A stretch of 64,000 nt of DNA from Legionella quateirensis (GTDB taxonomy: Bacteria > Pseudomonadota > Gammaproteobacteria > Legionellales > Legionellaceae): contig NZ_LNYR01000031.1 in NCBI RefSeq assembly GCF_001467955.1, positions 303,531-367,530 on the forward strand, in the 5' to 3' direction. The notes below the pieces were generated by a model. That model had not been told where the DNA came from. It saw nothing but the letters and a program-made list of their open reading frames with translations, and searched no databases. Position 1 is the first letter of the stretch. Every line of letters starts with the position of its first letter. Position numbers and translations under genes: made by a program. Of the stretch, positions 43,528-52,949 are shown one piece after another.

Positions 43528-44499
43528 TCACTGAGAGTTTATACTTTCAAGTACAGATACTATTTCACTGTACAACTGCTCTTCAATACTCTCTTCATTT
43601 TCAATGATAAGTTTTTCATAGAATGCGAATACATCACTATCATCTAATATCCATCTTATCTGATTATTGTTTAATCCTGCCAATATCATTTCATCAAGCT
43701 GAGAGGGATTAAACTCAGTATATTTTGTTAATTGATATATGGCGGAATGAGTCATAGAAAATGATGTGCTGTTTATAAGTTTTTTAACAGATAATTCTCT
43801 TTCAAGTTCTGTTGCGAGCTTAATATTAGGGTAATGTTCTTTAAAGAATTGAGATAATCTTCGATATAAAAAGATACGCGATTGTTGGTGAGTCTCCCAC
43901 TCAATACAAAGGAAATCTTTGATTTTGCTTTTGCTTTCATCTAGGATTGAATAAAAATCCCTATCCTCTGAAACTAGATATATATCTTCAGCTAAGGGGA
44001 TTTTAGATAGAAGGCATTCCCAGTTTATAGAATCACCAAAGGAGCCATTTTTTCCTGGAGGATTACCTTTAACTACTCTTTGCTGGGCACTTTCTAATAT
44101 CCCTGGTGAGGTCTCGATAGTTGTTGCTTTGGAAAATAACTCTTTTATAATTTGATCTGCTTTGAGACTTTTATTTTCAATGTCATTTCTTACATTTTGA
44201 TCTAAACGGGAAAATATTGATTTATAATCTTTAATGGATTGTTTAATTTGTTGATATTCTGGGTAATCCTTAAATATTTGTGGAAACTGAAGATTGATAT
44301 TCAATTCTTTAATTTTTTTAATCGTATCAAACAATTTATTTTCACGATTTCTATAAAACTCATTTTTGACTTGCTCAGGTAGCCATAAAACCACTTCTTT
44401 TTTATCGATTAATACTTCTAATTTTCGTATTTCCTCAAGATCATCATTTGTAAAATGAAAGAAAGACAGAAATATATTTGTGTCTATGAAAAGGTTCAT
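43528..44499 (-). CDS. PIN-domain ribonuclease-like protein
   Basis: The protein has 323 residues. The N-terminal PIN domain starts MNLFIDTNIFLSFF, where the first acidic residue is D6. Further acidic positions are EQVKNEFYRNRE (E about 46), GSFGDSINWECLL (D about 156) and YLVSEDRDFYSIL (D about 180), the usual DxxN…E…D…D layout. It resembles DUF4935-type PIN proteins, longer than VapC toxins (about 130 residues). The C-terminal 130 residues are helical, of unknown role. No antitoxin-sized partner is adjacent. A role in RNA cleavage or element stability is inferred. Confidence 0.75.
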   Translation of the reverse strand: MNLFIDTNIFLSFFHFTNDDLEEIRKLEVLIDKKEVVLWLPEQVKNEFYRNRENKLFDTIKKIKELNINLQFPQIFKDYPEYQQIKQSIKDYKSIFSRLDQNVRNDIENKSLKADQIIKELFSKATTIETSPGILESAQQRVVKGNPPGKNGSFGDSINWECLLSKIPLAEDIYLVSEDRDFYSILDESKSKIKDFLCIEWETHQQSRIFLYRRLSQFFKEHYPNIKLATELERELSVKKLINSTSFSMTHSAIYQLTKYTEFNPSQLDEMILAGLNNNQIRWILDDSDVFAFYEKLIIENEESIEEQLYSEIVSVLESINSQ

Positions 44500-44717
44500 C
44501 TTCTATCCTTAAGCGTATACCTCATCCATGACTTGCAGAGATAGTTAATTAATTATAGACAGAAAATGTTTTTAATGAGTGTCTCCCTGCGTTTTTGTAT
44601 TGTCATCAAATTTTAATTTAATTAACTTTATTTACCTTAATACAATAAATTTGCACTTTATATGCACTTTATAAATTGATATCCCGATCGTTAAAATTCG
44701 TAACCTATTGATTTATA
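44500..44717. other. Element end / spacer before tRNA-Pro
   Basis: This AT-rich 218-base spacer lies between the PIN gene and the 3' end of tRNA-Pro. It contains near-direct copies of TTTGCACTTTATATGCACTTTATA (44650–44674; unit TGCACTTTATA twice), possibly integrase or Xis arm sites. The junction between element and chromosome should lie at its right edge. Confidence 0.4.
44651..44675. repeat. Tandem repeat TGCACTTTATA near the attachment site
   Basis: The unit TGCACTTTATA occurs twice in tandem just inside the probable element end, about 45–65 bases from the tRNA 3' end. Short direct repeats at this distance are typical arm-type binding sites of tyrosine recombinases or AlpA/Xis proteins. 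Function inferred from position only. Confidence 0.4.
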
Positions 44718-44794
44718 TGGTCGGAGTGACAAGAATCGAACTTGCGACCCCTGCCTCCCGAAGGCAGTGCTCTACCAGGCTGAGCTACACTCCG
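44718..44794 (-). tRNA. tRNA-Pro (anticodon CGG), probable ICE attachment site
   Basis: Read on the minus strand, the gene starts CGGAGTGTAGCTCAGCCTGG, has the anticodon arm CTGCC-TTCGGGA-GGCAG (anticodon CGG), a T-arm with GTTCGATTC, closes with CACTCCG and continues ACCA, so CCA is encoded. All stems pair well. Its 3' end faces left, toward the element, as expected when a tyrosine integrase uses the tRNA 3' end as attB. I recall that the Trb-1 island of L. pneumophila Corby also sits in a tRNA-Pro gene. The second att copy should lie left of the window. Confidence 0.95.
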
Positions 44795-44851
44795 ATAATT
44801 TTGGTGAGAGAGATTAACCTTTTACTCTTCCTCCAGTTTGATTGAATGAAA

Positions 44852-45340
44852 CTAATTATTCAAGGATTGATGCATCTCTTGCTGCGATTCATTCCCATGA
44901 ATCATGGTATTAATACCGGATCCTACAAAATCAACTAAATTGATTACAGGACTGGCTAAACCAACAATGGCCGCTATCACGGAAAAGACCAAATGAACCA
45001 CGGCATCTATAATATGTATTTTCGCTACGTGTGTTTTTAATTGTGTCAAATCAAAAATGGATTTTAATCCCAGGTATAAGGATGCTGTAGCAAGCTCCAG
45101 GGAGATAATTGTAAGGCATATAGGTGCAGCTACTATGCTTGCGCCTTGATATAAAAAGTCTTTAGGGGATTTATAAGGATTAAAAAAAAGTGATTTTATT
45201 GGTGTTTTTTTATCTAATCGGACATGGTCAAACAGATTATTGGTTGTGCCGCATTGGTCAAATAAAAAAGTATTGAATTTTTTTAAGAATTCCTGAAACG
45301 TCATGAGAACCTCAGACAAATGATTTATGCAATTCATCAT
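44852..45340 (-). CDS. Hypothetical membrane protein (Legionella-type)
   Basis: The frame has 162 residues; a later ATG (MTFQEFLKKFNTFLF, start at 45304) is a likelier start and gives 150. Two hydrophobic stretches occur (GASIVAAPICLTIISLELAT; AVVHLVFSVIAAIVGLASPV). The C-terminus is polar and glutamine-rich. I recognise no family. It is the first chromosomal gene beyond tRNA-Pro and is transcribed toward it. A promoter is likely in the AT-rich stretch near 45340–45480. Confidence 0.55.
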   Translation of the reverse strand: MMNCINHLSEVLMTFQEFLKKFNTFLFDQCGTTNNLFDHVRLDKKTPIKSLFFNPYKSPKDFLYQGASIVAAPICLTIISLELATASLYLGLKSIFDLTQLKTHVAKIHIIDAVVHLVFSVIAAIVGLASPVINLVDFVGSGINTMIHGNESQQEMHQSLNN

Positions 45341-45526
45341 ACATGAATATTTGTCAACTTTTAAAGAGATATTATTTAATTCTGTCTAATGATTTTTAAC
45401 AGTGCTCCTGAGAGGATGCCTACCTCGATGCGTTAATAAATAGTCCATTGAAATTTTTTAGTTGATGCCATCAATTAGTTCATGTATTATACATGTTCCT
45501 TTATTTTTGATCTTATTGGGCTTTTA

Positions 45527-47032
45527 ATGAATAAATTTTGGGCGATTATTTTACTTATCCCTGGTTGTTGTAGTGCCGCCACTATCACAAATTCTATTGG
45601 AGGTGTTGGGCCTCAAGGCAGTGTTAAACCGTATATCTGTATTCAGGATCAGAATGGAGCGGTCACTTTGGCTTTGGCGGGCAATCAATCAGGTGATGCA
45701 AATAAAGCCTCAGGTAACGCCTATTATGCCGGAGCTACATTACGATTTGGTGGTTGTACACCAGCGAATACTTATCTTGGTTATGTTGGTTTTAGCATCA
45801 ATGCTTCCGGTAATAATGCGGTAAGTAGTTATACACCTCCTGAAGGTATTCATATTGCCTACACAAATCCTGGTATAGACAGTAGCGGTGTTGTTACTGG
45901 CACGATTAATTATACTCCAATAGAAACCAATCTGGAGTTACAACAGGCTAAAGAAAATAATACCTGGGAATTTGCAGGTATTAATTTATCCGGTCTTGAG
46001 TTTGGAAAAGTAATTGATCCTGTTGTTGTTCCTAATCTTTCAACACAAGATAGCTCAGGTAATTTTTCTGATCTGCAGGAGATGCAATCATTTATTAACG
46101 CAGGCATGAACACTGCGCGTATACCCGTCAGTTGGGGGTACTTACAATTGGATGGGGCTGGAAAAGGAACAATCAATTTAGCCTATTACACGAACTACAT
46201 ACGTCCATTGTTACAAACGTTAACTCATGCAAAGGTACATACAATTGTTGACCTGCATGCTTATATGCGCTATTCAAAATTTGGTGAAGAATACTCTGGA
46301 TGCAGTGGTAGTGGTCCTTGTCCTGATGGAACGTTGATTCTGGATGAAAAGGCTTATCAATCAGTCTGGAGTCAATTAGCTGAGTTGATGCAACACGATC
46401 CATTAATAGATAAAGACTATCTATTAATTGATTTGGTTAATGAACCCGTTGCAGTTCCTGATGATAAGGTATTCACCATTCAAGCATCTTTAATAAATAT
46501 GCTACGTAACCAGAATTTTACCGGTTATATTATGGTTGAAGGCAACAGCTGGTCGGGTCTTCATTCCTGGAGTAGTTATCAGTGGAAAGGAAGTGATAAT
46601 CAAATATATTCCAATGCAACTTTATTTACTCGAGAACATTTTGCGAAAGCAGGTATTACCGATTTATCAAAAGTTCTTATTAATGTTCACCAATATTTAG
46701 ATAGTGATTATAGTGGAACTCATGATGATTGTTTGCAGGATTTAACTACCACTGGCGATAATGGTTTTAATTTGAATGAATTTGCTGATTACCTGAATGA
46801 GAATCAGTTAAAAGCTATAGTGACAGAGTTGGGTACAGGAAGAAATGCAGCAAGTTGTAAAGCCCCATTGAGTGAATTTATGACTTATTTAAAAGATAAC
46901 TCAGCTAAAAATAAGGAATATGGTTTTGTAGGCTGGACTTTGTGGTCTGCAGGACATGGTTGGGGGAATTATAACCTGAGAGTGAAACCGGATTCTTATC
47001 AGATGGATGTGGTTAAGGAATTAATTCAATAG
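45527..47032 (+). CDS. Secreted GH5-family endoglucanase (cellulase)
   Basis: An upstream in-frame ATG at 45482 exists, but the ATG at 45527 gives a clean signal peptide (MNKFWAIILLIPGCCSA, cleavage before ATI) and 501 residues. An N-terminal beta-rich domain (about 20–145) precedes the GH5 catalytic domain (about 150–500): NTARIPVSWGYL, HTIVDLHAYMRY, acid/base Glu in IDLVNEPVAV, VHQYLDSDYSGTH, nucleophile Glu in IVTELGTGRN and GWTLWSAG. It should hydrolyse beta-1,4-glucan and be exported, likely by type II secretion. Its chromosomal neighbour ispB is convergent. Confidence 0.87.
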   Translation: MNKFWAIILLIPGCCSAATITNSIGGVGPQGSVKPYICIQDQNGAVTLALAGNQSGDANKASGNAYYAGATLRFGGCTPANTYLGYVGFSINASGNNAVSSYTPPEGIHIAYTNPGIDSSGVVTGTINYTPIETNLELQQAKENNTWEFAGINLSGLEFGKVIDPVVVPNLSTQDSSGNFSDLQEMQSFINAGMNTARIPVSWGYLQLDGAGKGTINLAYYTNYIRPLLQTLTHAKVHTIVDLHAYMRYSKFGEEYSGCSGSGPCPDGTLILDEKAYQSVWSQLAELMQHDPLIDKDYLLIDLVNEPVAVPDDKVFTIQASLINMLRNQNFTGYIMVEGNSWSGLHSWSSYQWKGSDNQIYSNATLFTREHFAKAGITDLSKVLINVHQYLDSDYSGTHDDCLQDLTTTGDNGFNLNEFADYLNENQLKAIVTELGTGRNAASCKAPLSEFMTYLKDNSAKNKEYGFVGWTLWSAGHGWGNYNLRVKPDSYQMDVVKELIQ

Positions 47033-47322
47033 GCTTTGTTGACCAGAACTGGTCACCACATCCTGGTTTATCTCGATTAGGTTAGATGCACTGAATAATC
47101 AGGGCTATTACTTTGAGACAGAATCATTTGTACTAAACTCGCCAGGGAAGGTGTTCATTATTTTGCTCCAATCTTCCTTGCTTTTATAGCAACTCAAAAT
47201 AGGCAAGGAGATTGAAGAATTTCCTGAATAAGAAATGAAATAACAAAAACAGTCCACAGAATATCGTTTTTTCTCACAACCGTTTAATAAATCCAGTCTT
47301 GCACAATTGGGTTTTAGATATT

Positions 47323-48291
47323 CTAGTAATTTCGCTCCAAAGCAAAATTGGCCAGATCAATCAGGGCAGTTTTATACTCTGAATCTGCAAGGACAGTCAG
47401 GGAGGACAGTGCCTTGTCTACTTCTTCTGCTGCGATTCGTTTGGTATAGGCTATGGCATTTGTTTGTTCAATTGCCAAAAGAATTTCGGGTAAATAGTCT
47501 AGACTTCCCATTTTCAAGCTGTTTTTTATTTGTTCCTGTTGAGTAGGGGTACCATGCTGCAATGCATGAATTAAAGGAAGCGTTGCTTTACCGTCCGCTA
47601 AATCATCACCAATATTTTTACCCAGTGTCTCTGCATCGGAACAGTAATCTAGAGCATCATCAATAAGTTGAAACGCATTTCCCAAGTGCAAGCCATAAGC
47701 ATACAGACTATTTTGTACTTCAACTGGTGAATCAGATAGAATGGGTCCTATACAGGCAGCAGCTGCAAATAGTAGAGCGGTTTTCGAACGAATAACATCA
47801 AAATAATCTTCAAGGCTTAAAGAGGGATTATGTCGATTTGCAAGTTGCTTGACTTCGCCACAACTAATCTGATGCGATGTATTGGCTAATAGGTTGAGAA
47901 TCGCCGAAATACCTACTTCCACCATTAATTGTACTGATTGGGTAAACAAATAATCTCCGACCAATACACTGGCTTTACTGCCCCAAATGCTGTTTGCAGT
48001 TTCTCTACCTCTTCGTAAGGTGGATTCATCAACTACATCATCATGTAGTAAAGTGGCCGTATGGAAAAATTCAACCATGGCAGCCAGGGATATATGATCT
48101 GTTCCTTTATAGCCGCAGGCATTGCTGGCCAGAAGTACCAGTAAGGGGCGTAATCTCTTGCCACCACTCTCAACGATGTGATGAGACAGGTCATGAATTA
48201 AAACGATCTGTGATTGAATTTTATCAATAATCAAGTTATTAACCGCGTCAAAATCTTCACTAACCAAGGCGCGTATACGGTCAATAGTCAT
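47323..48291 (-). CDS. ispB: Octaprenyl diphosphate synthase
   Basis: The protein has 322 residues, the usual length. The first Asp-rich motif is LLHDDVVDES (about 82–91), the second is QLIDDALDYC (about 210–219), with GGKRLRP at about 43. It elongates farnesyl diphosphate with isopentenyl diphosphate to make the ubiquinone side chain. In many gammaproteobacteria ispB is divergent from rplU-rpmA-obg; here about 4 kb of other genes separate them. The 3' end is convergent with the cellulase gene over a 290-base spacer. Confidence 0.92.
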   Translation of the reverse strand: MTIDRIRALVSEDFDAVNNLIIDKIQSQIVLIHDLSHHIVESGGKRLRPLLVLLASNACGYKGTDHISLAAMVEFFHTATLLHDDVVDESTLRRGRETANSIWGSKASVLVGDYLFTQSVQLMVEVGISAILNLLANTSHQISCGEVKQLANRHNPSLSLEDYFDVIRSKTALLFAAAACIGPILSDSPVEVQNSLYAYGLHLGNAFQLIDDALDYCSDAETLGKNIGDDLADGKATLPLIHALQHGTPTQQEQIKNSLKMGSLDYLPEILLAIEQTNAIAYTKRIAAEEVDKALSSLTVLADSEYKTALIDLANFALERNY

Positions 48292-48465
48292 TCTATATCC
48301 TCTACCAATTAATCAATGCATGCTAAGGTGGGATATGTTAATTGTCAAGTGGAAGAGGGAACTTGTAGTTTTATCAACGAGAGGATTGGGTGTTATCACT
48401 CCGTTCCTGAAAAGTACTCTATTTGTACTTAAGTCCTTTTTAAATTTAAAAGAAGAATGAGGGAT

Positions 48466-49578
48466 CTATTGTTTATGTTTATTGTGTTTCGATTTCATTT
48501 TTTTATTTTTATACATGTTTTTGTCAGCAAGATTTAATAAACTCTCCGCATTAGTAGCTTCATCCGGGAAATTCGCTGTACCGATACTAATCGTACTATT
48601 TAAGTCCATATTTTTAATGTGAAAGGGTTGAGAAAATTCCTGTTCTATCCGATTGATTATAACATCCAATATCAAATCCTTTGGTTTATAGCTGATAACC
48701 GCGGTAAATTCATCTCCGCCTAAACGGGCAATAATATCATTATTTCTGAAGCAATTCTGTAGTCTTTTTCCAACCTGTAATAATAGAATATCGCCTATTT
48801 CATGGCCGTATTCATCATTTATTTTTTTAAATCCATCCAGATCCATATAAAATAAAGTTACTGCGTTTTTAGTTTTTTGGGATAAATCCAGAATATGTTG
48901 AAGCTGGGTATTAAAATACGAACGATTAGGCAAATTGGTTAACGAATCGTGATTTGAAAGGTAATGAAATTTTTGTTTATCTGCATGGAGCAGGAAGTTT
49001 TGTTCTTTTAATACGGTTTCATACAGTTTATTTTCTTTCAATAAATTGTATAGTAAGGTAAAAGTGAGTAAAAAAATAAAGATATGATTTATATTTTCGA
49101 TGTAGGGAAGATACGCTGCGGAAACATGATAAACAGGCGAAATAAATTGATATATAAAAATTGTCACTATTGAAGCAGATAAGATGCTGTAGAAAATTAA
49201 TCCTTCCAGTCCTATTGTAGCAGCGGCAAGTATGGGCGACAGGTAAAACCAACCGAAGTAGGAACTGGATACGCCCCCTAAATATAAATTTCCAACAGTC
49301 ATTACCAAAAGGCATAAGCTGTTAAGTATATGACCGCAAATTATGAGGTTGAATTTCTTTTTAAGTAATATCAAATTGAACAAAGTAATGCAGCTGGCAA
49401 AAAATAATAAATAGGCAATAATCCAAAAATGCAAATAAATATTCAGCGCAGTGATATTGATGCCAATGATTAAGAGTTCAACAGTGATGATAGTTAATAG
49501 ACGGTATTTTCTATCATATTCACTGGGAAGAGGCAGCTTAACTTTATGTTTGATAACTTCCTTTTTACCCGGCATCAT
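48466..49578 (-). CDS. Membrane-bound diguanylate cyclase (GGDEF)
   Basis: The protein has 370 residues. The N-terminal half has about six membrane helices (residues 25–190, such as YLGGVSSSYFGWFYLSPILA). The GGDEF domain follows (about 205–360): LSNHDSLTNLPNRSYFN, FYMDLDGFKKINDEYGHEIG, and RLGGDEF with an intact active site. The RNND five residues upstream is a canonical RxxD inhibitory site. It should make cyclic di-GMP from two GTP and be feedback inhibited. There is no EAL domain. The membrane part may sense an unknown signal. Confidence 0.9.
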   Translation of the reverse strand: MMPGKKEVIKHKVKLPLPSEYDRKYRLLTIITVELLIIGINITALNIYLHFWIIAYLLFFASCITLFNLILLKKKFNLIICGHILNSLCLLVMTVGNLYLGGVSSSYFGWFYLSPILAAATIGLEGLIFYSILSASIVTIFIYQFISPVYHVSAAYLPYIENINHIFIFLLTFTLLYNLLKENKLYETVLKEQNFLLHADKQKFHYLSNHDSLTNLPNRSYFNTQLQHILDLSQKTKNAVTLFYMDLDGFKKINDEYGHEIGDILLLQVGKRLQNCFRNNDIIARLGGDEFTAVISYKPKDLILDVIINRIEQEFSQPFHIKNMDLNSTISIGTANFPDEATNAESLLNLADKNMYKNKKMKSKHNKHKQ

Positions 49579-49895
49579 TTAATGACCTCAGATCCTTGAT
49601 ACAAAAGAGATGAATTACCTCATATCAATAAGTAAAGTATAGAATATTATTTGTATAGTATGGTGTTATTTACGGTATGGCTTTTGGTCAGTGGAATTGA
49701 ATTATGAGTTTATAGAGCAGCTGCTTTTTAAAGTCAGGACTTTTTTAATTGATGTTAAAACCGACCTTCACTTAGGTTGTCGGCTCAGTGCGCCCCAAAC
49801 GGGAGCTAATAACTGACTCACATCAGCTCCTAAGTCCCGTGTTAGGGGTTTAAAATACCGCTTCAAAAAAGGGCTCTTTTGTTACTCTTTAATCG
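49579..49895. other. Structured intergenic region downstream of ychF
   Basis: This 317-base spacer lies between two minus-strand genes. On the minus strand it contains GGGACTTAGGAGCTGATG … AGCTCCCGTTTGGGG and a stem CCGAC…GTCGG followed by TTTT (about 49770–49800), which could end the ychF transcript. The GC content in 49770–49860 exceeds the flanks and two GGA motifs occur. A small RNA or long 3' UTR is possible. I see no protein gene. Confidence 0.35.
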
Positions 49896-50987
49896 TTACA
49901 CGTTAAAGCGGAAGTGCATGACATCGCCATCACATACAACATAGTCTTTCCCTTCCAGACGTAATTTCCCGGCCTCTTTGGCGCCTTGTTCGCCACGACA
50001 GCTAATGAACGCTTCATAAGAAATGACTTCTGCACGGATAAAGCCTTTTTCAAAGTCTGTGTGAATTACACCAGCGGCCTGCGGTGCTGTTGCTCCCTTA
50101 TGAATAGTCCATGCCCTGACTTCTTTTACCCCAGCCGTAAAGTAGGTTTGTAAACCTAAAAGATCATAACCAGCTCTGATGACTTTGTTTAATCCTGGTT
50201 CAGTTAATCCTAAGTCTGCCATGAATTCTTTGCGATCAGCATCTTCCAGTTCTACCAGTTCCGATTCAGTTGCAGCACATAATGCTACGATGCGTGCATT
50301 TTCCTCAGCAGCAAGTTTTTGCACTTTTTCCAGTAAAGGATTATTTTCATAACCATCATCATCAACATTAGCGATATAAAGCACAGGTTTTGCTGTGAGT
50401 AAAAAGAGACGACGCGTAATTTGTTCTTCTTCAGAAGAAAGGCCTAAAGTTCGAACGGGATATCCAGCATCCAGATGAGCTTTAATCTTTTCGAGAGTCT
50501 TCATTTCAAAAATAGCTTCTTTATTTCCGCTTCTGCTGTTTTTTCCGGCTTTTAACATGGCTTTTTCAAGCGTTTCCATATCTGCTAAAGCAAGTTCCGT
50601 GTTAATCACTTCTATATCGCTGAGCGGATCAACGCGTCCTTCGACGTGTATTACATCTGAATTTTCAAAGCAACGAACTACATGAGCAATCGCGTCAGTT
50701 TCACGAATGTTCGCCAGAAATTGATTGCCCAGCCCTTCACCGCTGGAAGCGCCCTTAACCAAGCCTGCAATATCGACAAATTGCATGGTTGCAGGGAGAG
50801 CCTGTTGTGGTTTTACGATTTCACTTAATGCATCCAGACGTGGATCAGGTACAGTAACTATGCCCACATTAGGCTCAATGGTACAAAATGGGTAGTTAGC
50901 CGCTTCTATACCTGCTTTGGTCAGAGCGTTGAATAGTGTTGACTTTCCAACGTTAGGTAAACCAACGATACCGCATTTAAATCCCAT
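49896..50987 (-). CDS. ychF: Ribosome-binding P-loop ATPase YchF
   Basis: The protein has 363 residues, the family's usual length. P-loop GLPNVGKST begins at about residue 8; other signatures are [27 protein letters not shown] at the NKxE-like position (ATP preference), and the C-terminal TGS domain ([17 protein letters not shown]). It belongs to the Obg superfamily and takes part in translation and stress control. It is followed upstream (on the minus strand) by pth after about 70 bases, a common gene pair. Confidence 0.96.
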   Translation of the reverse strand: MGFKCGIVGLPNVGKSTLFNALTKAGIEAANYPFCTIEPNVGIVTVPDPRLDALSEIVKPQQALPATMQFVDIAGLVKGASSGEGLGNQFLANIRETDAIAHVVRCFENSDVIHVEGRVDPLSDIEVINTELALADMETLEKAMLKAGKNSRSGNKEAIFEMKTLEKIKAHLDAGYPVRTLGLSSEEEQITRRLFLLTAKPVLYIANVDDDGYENNPLLEKVQKLAAEENARIVALCAATESELVELEDADRKEFMADLGLTEPGLNKVIRAGYDLLGLQTYFTAGVKEVRAWTIHKGATAPQAAGVIHTDFEKGFIRAEVISYEAFISCRGEQGAKEAGKLRLEGKDYVVCDGDVMHFRFNV

Positions 50988-51056
50988 GTGTAACTACCTC
51001 TTGGCTATGTTCTAAATTAAGCTGCAATCGTGCAGATTGGATGTGTTCATTTAGAA

Positions 51057-51626
51057 TTAAGTGTTTAAATGATTCATTGCTCTGGCTATATCTCCAGACA
51101 ATACCAAAGGCATGACAGCAATGCCTCTATCTATAGCGTCATAAATTTGCTGTCTATCATCGACTGAAGGTTTGCTCAGTACAAATTGATGTACCAAGTC
51201 TCTGTGTCCAGGATGACCAATGCCAATTCGTAATCGGTGAAACTCACTACTTCCTAACTGCGTTATAATGTCTCTTAAACCATTGTGACCACCATGGCCA
51301 CCACCGGTTTTTAATTTTATACGCCCTACAGGTAAGTCCAGTTCATCATGCACGACCATTATTTCTTCTGGTTGAATTCGATAAAATTGGCTGACTGCCC
51401 TGGCTGGCAATCCACTGTGGTTCATAAAAGTTAAGGGTAAAACCAATTTGCACTGATTTTTATTGATTTCCAGATCAGCAATTTCTGCCTGCATTTTTTT
51501 ATCTGGTTTATAATGCGCACTATGCCGTTGTGCCAGAGAATTAACCAACCAACCACCGGCATTATGCCTTGTTTGTTCATAGGCAGAGCCTGGATTGCGT
51601 AAACCGATGATAAGTTTAATGGCCAT
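51057..51626 (-). CDS. pth: Peptidyl-tRNA hydrolase
   Basis: The protein has 189 residues. Motifs: GLRNPGSAYEQTRHNAGG with catalytic His at about 20, TFMNHSGLPA, VVHDELDLPVGRIKLK, GGGHGGHNGLRDI. It frees tRNA from peptidyl-tRNAs that drop off the ribosome and is essential in bacteria. It lies between rplY and ychF on the same strand, the usual order. A hairpin lies in the 134-base spacer before it. Confidence 0.96.
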   Translation of the reverse strand: MAIKLIIGLRNPGSAYEQTRHNAGGWLVNSLAQRHSAHYKPDKKMQAEIADLEINKNQCKLVLPLTFMNHSGLPARAVSQFYRIQPEEIMVVHDELDLPVGRIKLKTGGGHGGHNGLRDIITQLGSSEFHRLRIGIGHPGHRDLVHQFVLSKPSVDDRQQIYDAIDRGIAVMPLVLSGDIARAMNHLNT

Positions 51627-51702
51627 AGACTGTAATTTCTTAAATTAGGTTTATCGGATTAATCGGGTAGCAGTAGAACGTGTTTTCATGTACGTATCTT
51701 TA

Positions 51703-51736
51703 CAGATAACCAGGTTGAACGAACTCTGGTTATCTG
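51703..51736. repeat. Perfect 11-bp hairpin between rplY and pth
   Basis: CAGATAACCAG (51703–51713) and CTGGTTATCTG (51726–51736) are exact inverse copies with a 12-base loop. It lies just after rplY on the minus strand. The run of T expected for an intrinsic terminator is missing, so it may be an attenuator, an RNA-processing site or a 3' stabilising hairpin. Confidence 0.55.
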
Positions 51737-51760
51737 CAAGAAATTAATCCAGAGTATATC

Positions 51761-52417
51761 TTACTCTGCACTTTCCTCTTCATCAGTAGTAGGTACAGCA
51801 GAAGCTGGAACTGATGATTCTTCTTCTTCAACTGAGCCCACTTTAGGTGCATGAATACTCACGACAGGAGCGTCATGACTTCCGTCTGTAACATCAACAG
51901 TCAGATGAACGCCTTTAGGCAGTTTCAGATTGGATAAGTGGACTACATCATTCATACCTACATTAGTCATATCCACTTCAATGAACTCAGGTAAGTCTTT
52001 AGCCTGACAACGAATTTCAACCTGCGTCATAGTGTGGTTAATGATACCACCAGCTTTTACGCCAGAAGATTTTTGTTCATTAGTGTAATGAATAGGAACG
52101 AGTTTGATAAGAATGTCTTTTGCAGAAACACGTTGTAAATCCATATGCATCACGATTGGCTTGTACGGATGACGTTGTAATGCTTTCAAAATCACGTGTT
52201 CAACTTTACCGTCAACAGAAATATCAAAAACACTGGAGTAAATACTTTCAGTTTCCAAGGCTTTAATAACTTTATTGTGTAGAAAGTGTATTGATTTTGG
52301 TTTTTTATCGCCGCCATAGATTACAGCGGGAACTTTATTCTCAAGACGACGTAGGCGGCGGCTCGCACCTTTCCCCATATCCGTTCTTGATTCAGCTTCT
52401 AAAAGAATTGTTGACAT
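51761..52417 (-). CDS. rplY: Ribosomal protein L25 (CTC family)
   Basis: The likely start is the ATG at 52417 (MSTILLEAESRTDMGKGASR), with GGAG about 10 bases upstream; an ATG at 52429 is also in frame. This gives 218 residues. The N-terminal L25 domain (about 1–90) binds 5S rRNA; the C-terminal CTC/TL5 beta domain (about 95–190) follows, with an acidic tail (VEEEESSVPASAVPTTDEEE). It is longer than E. coli L25 (94 residues), as in many non-enteric bacteria. It is divergent from rplU. Confidence 0.94.
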   Translation of the reverse strand: MSTILLEAESRTDMGKGASRRLRRLENKVPAVIYGGDKKPKSIHFLHNKVIKALETESIYSSVFDISVDGKVEHVILKALQRHPYKPIVMHMDLQRVSAKDILIKLVPIHYTNEQKSSGVKAGGIINHTMTQVEIRCQAKDLPEFIEVDMTNVGMNDVVHLSNLKLPKGVHLTVDVTDGSHDAPVVSIHAPKVGSVEEEESSVPASAVPTTDEEESAE

Positions 52418-52625
52418 TATATACTCCAATAAATTTAAGGATCCCTTATTTAATCCGCGACCAGATTAAATACCCGAATACTCACTAAAAATGAGTAATT
52501 TAACCGGGAAAGGGTGAAGAAGTATACAATATTTTAAAATGAACTTGAAGTCATAGCCATAATTTCATAGAATATGGCACTTTATTGAAATTGTGATAGC
52601 CAATCAGGCGAGTTGGAGAATAGTT

Positions 52626-52937
52626 ATGTATGCGGTAATCAAGACTGGCGGTAAGCAATATACCGTAAAAGAAGGTGATGTTTTAAAAATTGAATTGCTG
52701 CCTGAAGATGTTGGCAATGAGATCAAATTTTCAGAAGTACTGATGTTGGCAGATGGCGATAAAGTCGTGTGCGGCACTCCATTTATTGCTAAAGCAGTAG
52801 TTAAGGCTGAAGTACTTGATCATGGTCGTCACAAGAAAGTAAAAATTATTAAATTCCGTCGTCGTAAGCACCACATGAAACAAATGGGGCATAGACAATA
52901 TTATTCGCAAGTTAAAATTACTGCGATAAGCAAGTAA
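52626..52937 (+). CDS. rplU: Ribosomal protein L21
   Basis: The frame opens at 52593, but TTGGAGA ahead of the ATG at 52626 gives the normal 103-residue L21 start MYAVIKTGGKQYTVKEGDVL. The end includes KVKIIKFRRRKHHMKQMGHR, basic and rRNA-binding. It is a large-subunit protein near L20. It is followed after 12 bases by rpmA. Confidence 0.96.
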   Translation: MYAVIKTGGKQYTVKEGDVLKIELLPEDVGNEIKFSEVLMLADGDKVVCGTPFIAKAVVKAEVLDHGRHKKVKIIKFRRRKHHMKQMGHRQYYSQVKITAISK

Positions 52938-52949
52938 GAGGGGATAGCA

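Noticed and set aside
47307..47546. Plus-strand open frame opposite the ispB 3' end
   Set aside because: ispB motifs run to the end of the opposite strand; this frame shows no coding features.
49740..49880. Identification of this region as 6S, RsmY or RsmZ RNA
   Set aside because: No LetA box upstream and no convincing 6S fold; only a generic structured-RNA suggestion is kept.
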